In this document: in pieces, positions 18,536 to 22,484 of the stretch
Layout of the letters: every line of letters starts with the position of its first letter
Position numbering within the stretch: the first letter of the stretch is position 1
Assembly (NCBI GenBank): GCA_003427395.1
Contig: BFEA01000585.1
Coordinates: forward strand, 22,670 to 45,153
Direction: 5' to 3'
Length of the DNA stretch: 22,484 nucleotides
Source: Chara braunii
Taxonomy: Eukaryota > Streptophyta > Charophyceae > Charales > Characeae
Notes under the pieces: generated by a model
Seen by the model: only the letters and a program-made list of their open reading frames with translations
Database searches by the model: none
What the model was told of the DNA's origin: nothing
Made by a program: the position numbers and the translations under genes

Positions 18536-18675
18536 GAGCGAGCAAGGAGCAGCAGCGGCAGCGCAGCATTAGCGCAGCGGCAAGCGGAGCAGCAGCAGGG
18601 CGACTGAGCGAGCAAGGAGCAGCAGCGGCAGCGCAGCATTAGCGCAGCGGCAAGCGGAGCAGCAGCAGGGCGACT
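18536..18675 (+). repeat. 70-bp tandem duplication in element C LTR
   Basis: 18536-18605 and 18606-18675 are identical as far as I can read, GC-rich and built from AGCAGCAGCGGCAGCG-like words. Confidence 0.95.
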
Positions 18676-18746
18676 GAGCCAGCACGGCGGCCATTGCCGC
18701 CTGAGGTACCTGGGAGCGGAGGACCTCTCCTCCCTCCCTCGTCAGC

Positions 18747-18780
<34 letters not shown>

Positions 18781-18839
18781 CTCCTCCTCCTCCTTCTTCT
18801 TCTTCTTCTTCTTCTTCTTCTTCTTCTTCTTCTTCTTCA
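18747..18839. repeat. (CT)n, (CTC)n and (CTT)n microsatellites
   Basis: A CT run, a short CTC run and about fifteen CTT units follow each other inside the LTR, downstream of the TATA-like box and thus probably in the transcribed part. Confidence 0.96.
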
Positions 18840-19333
18840 GACTAGAGACTTATACTAGCTGGACAGAGATCAGAGTTGGACTTCGGTGATATGAGACTGT
18901 GGTACTTACCTGATTGGAGACTTGGAGATTGTTGAGGTTGATACTCGGCTGCATCATAGTTGGACACCGGTTACATCGGGGCTCTGTATCTCCGACATTA
19001 ATGACCTATGGGCCTCGACATTTTGATCTTGTTGTATGACATTTTGGACTACCATATCGGAGACCTATCAGACTCTATCTATCGGCGTTGTCTACCTCCC
19101 CACCTCCTTCGTCTGTCCTCCCACCTGTCATCTGTGAATGCGTGTACGGNATCTGGGCATCGTCTATGAATGGCCCAGACCCCACCATCTCACGATTGTA
19201 TGTGTGTGGAGTGATGCTATGTGAGTCAGTCTATGTGAGTCAGTCCGTTTATCAGACTTCCGCTGCATATATGCTCATCCTACATTGGTTGATCTTTGGT
19301 TCTGCCCATACTCCTTGAAGTATGCAACAGTTT

Positions 19334-19350
19334 TGGTATCGGAGCAGACC
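19334..19350 (+). promoter_or_regulatory. Primer-binding site of element C
   Basis: TGGTATCGGAGCAGACC begins four bases after the LTR end. It matches the plant initiator-Met primer site TGGTATCAGAGC at 11 of 12 bases, with the same base-8 difference as element B. Confidence 0.9.
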
Positions 19351-20387
19351 AATAACGGATCTGCTCACCAGGTAAGTCCGTTTAGAATTAGATTATTTTT
19401 CTAAATCGGCGCTGAATTATTATCGAGATTTAAGTTGCAAAATTTCTTTTTTTCGGTCTTCTTGTTATTTCGGCATTCCGTTTCAAGTCAGTATTCGGAC
19501 TTATTATTCGGATTTTTGTTTTATGCCGGGACACTGTTTAATTAGATCCGAGAAATTGATACTAATTTAACATTCTATTTGATTCGGATTTCTGGTTAGT
19601 AATTCGTAATTAGGGTTGAATCAGTATCATGGTTGAAATTCGGCTTTTCTGATTTCCATTCAGCATTCCGTTTTCGGCATTCTGTTGTAAATCCTATATT
19701 TCGTTTTTCTTTTGGGATTTCCGTTGTCTTTCAGTATTGGAAATTAGGGTTACGAAATCTTTGGTTTTTTTGATCAAGTGGGAAATTCGAACGTTTTGGG
19801 ACTGTAAATCCGGAAATTTTGCGGAAACGCGGAAAATTAGGGTTGGGACCGAAATTTTCGCGAAATTTTTTTCGTTCCCCTTGTTTGAGAAATTCCGAAA
19901 ATAGGGTTAGACCTTTAAAAATCGGATTTTGACGGTGGAAATTCCCAAAAATTCACGTTTTTGAAAATTCGAGCGTTTTTCTTCTGAAATTTTCCGAAAT
20001 TGCTTCAAGCACACTAATCCGTATTTGGCCCTCAAACTGCAACTTCCGGGTAGTTCACTCATTAACGGTGAACTCCCGGACTCAAGTGATCTCAAAGAGA
20101 CCTAATCATAACACCATTCAAATTCATTATTATTCATTAAGAATTATTATTTCGTTATTTATCATTAATTAATTTTACTGATTAAATCGTTATTAAATTC
20201 TTATTACGAATTTTGGAGTGATTTACGGGAAAGTGATTTTTCTGTTTGATTAGGTGTCTACAGTCCATCAGTGGGACAGGGNATTGTATGTATATTGCTT
20301 GATTGTTCTACCCCTGTTCCCACTCTCCCTACCCCCCNGTATTCTGTGAACACCGGCACCTCTCAAGTACCGCATCAGNTCAGACTG
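19351..20387 (+). other. Element C 5' leader, AT-rich
   Basis: About 1 kb without a supported gene, with many AAATTCCGAAA-like words. Ambiguous bases at 20282, 20338 and 20379. It resembles the leader of element B in composition. Confidence 0.65.
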
Positions 20388-22237
20388 ATGTCGATGGAAC
20401 AGGACACCGGGGCACTGCCACGGCGCAGTGCCAGGATCGCAGTTCGTGCCCGCCCTGCAGTACCTCCAAGACCCAAGAGATTCAGCAGACGGACGACTCC
20501 AGCGGCATCAAGTACGGCATTGACACTACAAGACACCACCGGAGATCTTCCCGCATGCCCGGTCCGAGAGGCCAGCGAGCCTTTGGCTGACTATCGTGGG
20601 CGGCTACAGGCATTTACAGACGCCATAGCCGCCGCCGAGGCTCAGCAGGCTGCGGCAGAGGCAAAACGTCAGCGGTTGGCCAATGAGGCGGCAGCCGAAG
20701 CTCAGCGGACAGCTGAGACTGATGAAGCGGCACGAAACAGACGGAATGCCGCCAGCACGGAGTCCCTGATTGCCAGTGAGCATCAGTGGACAACGATACT
20801 CCAAGGCATGATCTTTGTGCCTACGGAAACGCAGGCGGAGCCGACACAGGCGGAGGCAGAGAGAAGTAACCTGGCTACCGTGATGTTGAACGTAATGAGG
20901 GGAGTAATGTGGAACAACAAACTACTGCAGGCACACCTGCACGCGGAACGACAGCAAAGACAGAAGTACCAGCAAGACCTGGCCGCTGTAACGGCCGGCG
21001 TCCGCGACGNAGCAATGCAGCAGCAGCAACAGCAATAGCTGATGAACTCTACCATCGCACGCATCAACGACATTGAGGCCAAGGCCTCAGCAGCGCCAGG
21101 CTGCACGACGGACACGACGAAGCAAATCAACGAACGCATCGATCACGTCGTCACCATCATCGGCGACATAGGTGTTTTCAACGGACCGGACACAATCAGC
21201 AGCACGGTGGCCGCCATCAAGACGGACATCACCAAGCTACAGACGAGACCGGACGCCGCTACAAAGACGTTCAAGATGCCGCACTTCGACATCTGCAAGT
21301 TCGACGACTACAACAAGTCGGACGAACAACATGTTGAAGGCACTCTATTTGCAACTGATTGGAGGAGCGCAGGCATGGATGAACCACCTGGCGGCCACCC
21401 ACAAGTGCACCATCGCCGAACTCCACACGCACATCACGTGGAAGGAGTTCGAGCAGCTATGGTTCACCCGGTTCATGGTCCGCAACGTCGTGAAGGCGGC
21501 CATGAATGAGGTGTACACATGCTCTCAGGGGAACATGCCAACTCGAGACTGGACAACGAAATGGCAAAAGATAGTGACCACACCAGGCTTCGACTTGACG
21601 TTTCCAAATCAACGATCCGAGTTCTTCTCGCGATCATGCGCGGGATTGCGGTCGGCACTCGGTAATGAGTACGACTATACCACATTCCAGGCCATTCTGG
21701 ATCGAGCGAACTTGGTCATCCAAACGAACGACAAGGCCGCTAACGAGAGACAATCCCAGCCGCACTATGTGGCTAAGCAGGCCTATCAACGTCCGACACA
21801 TAACAATGCCGTGATTTTTGAAGAAACAGACGATCTCCACACTGCAGCAGCATCCTCCGACACATAACAATGCCGTGATTTCTGAAGAAACAGACGATCT
21901 CCACGCTGCAGCAGCATCCTCGAGTGATGGAGGAATTGTAGCAGCGCTCCCGCCGGAGCGTCCCAAGAGAGTTCGGAAGAACAAGGCGACACAAGAGACA
22001 GCATCGACGGGAACTGGGCAGCAGCCATGGACGGCTTACAAGATAACCAAGGATGTCTATGACCTTCGTCAAAAGTACGGATACTGCCTCTGGTGCAACG
22101 GCGTCACTCATGTGACCGCACAATGCCCCGAAAAGGGCAAGGCACGCGTACCCCGTCCAACAAACTCGGGAAACTTAGTTACGCAAGGAGAGGGGCGACG
22201 TCTCTCCTCACTCCGTCGGACCCGGTTGCGTTGCTAG
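20388..22237 (+). pseudogene. gag: Element C gag pseudogene
   Basis: The start chosen is ATG 20388 (MSMEQDTGALPRRSAR). An Arg/Pro-rich N-terminus and an Ala/Glu-rich coiled coil follow (about 20580-20760), then a poly-Gln stretch ending in TAG (21036-21038) after which the same frame goes on. The capsid domain has QAWMNHL and WKEFEQLWFTRFM. The zinc knuckle is CLWCNGVTHVTAQC (about 22083-22127), the C-x2-C-x4-H-x4-C form. Breaks are the TAG, a frameshift with probable small deletion near 21325-21335, and a 64-bp tandem duplication at 21792 that shifts frame. An ambiguous base is at 21010. Confidence 0.9.
21792..21919 (+). repeat. 64-bp tandem duplication in element C gag
   Basis: 21792-21855 and 21856-21919 (from TCCGACACATAACAATGCC) differ at two positions. 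As 64 is not a multiple of three, the duplication moves the downstream frame by one, which accounts for the frame change seen there. Confidence 0.95.
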
Positions 22238-22484
22238 CAATCGATGTCACTACCGGGGAGCATGCGTTAGTCGTTGATTCTCGTGCTACGTACGAGGATT
22301 ATGCCGCCCAGCTGGTACCACTATTAGACCAGCCAAGCCACGTGCACTTAGCTAGCTTATGCGCAGCCTGTACACCGTCGGCAAGTGATCCGGTCAGTTC
22401 GCCACTGATTTCCGAGGACTCGACGGCGTGGTCAAGACTTGAGGAGCTTGACCCGCTCACGAGAGAGGACTTCGCTTGGATGCC
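22205..22484 (+). pseudogene. Element C gag-pol linker, partial at window end
   Basis: One register from the zinc-knuckle frame, the sequence reads PSDPVALLAIDV, YEDYAAQLVPLLD (22291 on) and ELDPLTREDFAWM, ending with the window. It corresponds to 15161-14830 of element B. The protease should start shortly beyond. Confidence 0.8.

Larger units (their letters stand above)
18159..19329 (+). repeat. Element C 5' LTR (1171 bp)
   Basis: Starts TGTTACATCTTCG at the point where element B homology ends and finishes TATGCAACA four bases before a primer-binding site. The 3' LTR is outside the window, so borders rest on the TG...CA ends and neighbouring signals. A TATA-like TATAAG sits at 18429-18434. 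One ambiguous base lies at 19150. Confidence 0.85.
18159..22484 (+). mobile_element. Element C: chromovirus-like Ty3 element, 5' part
   Basis: LTR, primer-binding site, leader, gag and the start of pol are present, and the rest lies past the window. Gag, linker and LTR ends (TGTTACAT) are related to element B, but the LTR body differs, so it is a sister family. It lies head to head with B. Confidence 0.9.

Noticed and set aside
18448-18639. Cys/Ala/Leu-rich antisense frame
   Set aside because: Product of the 70-bp tandem GC-rich repeat.

Overview
The window looks like intergenic or intronic DNA from a large, repeat-rich eukaryotic nuclear genome, most likely a green plant or streptophyte alga. 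The grounds are chromodomain Ty3 (gypsy) retrotransposons primed by a plant-type initiator-Met tRNA site, a LINE fragment, hAT-like miniature elements, long GA/CT/CTT/AC microsatellites and one spliced-looking exon of the wybutosine gene TYW1. A charophyte such as Chara would fit, but that is inference. No bacterial genes, rRNA, tRNA or CRISPR array was seen. I see no intact new biochemical system. The window is a layered transposon landscape with several unusual structures.

Layout. 1-1170: GA microsatellite, TATA box, purine-rich leader and a cluster of TTGAC motifs, probably the front of a Ty3 element. 1171-4805 (+): decayed Ty3 gag-protease-RT (element A), cut off inside RT. 4805-5421 (+): C-terminal end of a LINE-type ORF2. 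5552-5688: minus-strand retropseudogene of U2 snRNA with a poly(A) tail and 12-bp target duplication. 5689-6596: intron-like DNA holding one TYW1 exon (6245-6360). 6597-7325 (-): low-complexity ORF of unknown meaning. 7407-9600: three or four miniature inverted-repeat elements, one with a perfect 8-bp target duplication. 9600-10372: nothing recognisable.

10373-18158 (-): a nearly full-length but dead chromovirus (element B). Its parts are a 3' LTR (10373-11693), polypurine tract, integrase plus chromodomain, RNase H, RT, protease, gag, leader, primer-binding site, and a 5' LTR cut short at 18158. From 18159 (+): a second, related chromovirus (element C). It has an LTR (18159-19329), primer-binding site, long AT-rich leader, broken gag and the start of pol, and runs off the window end. 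C appears to have inserted into the CT tract of B's 5' LTR, so the two are nested and head to head.

Each retroelement would have made gag, protease, RT/RNase H and integrase as one polyprotein, but all three copies carry stops, frameshifts or deletions. Elements A and B both lack the catalytic YxDD part of RT. The only likely host coding sequence is the TYW1 exon.
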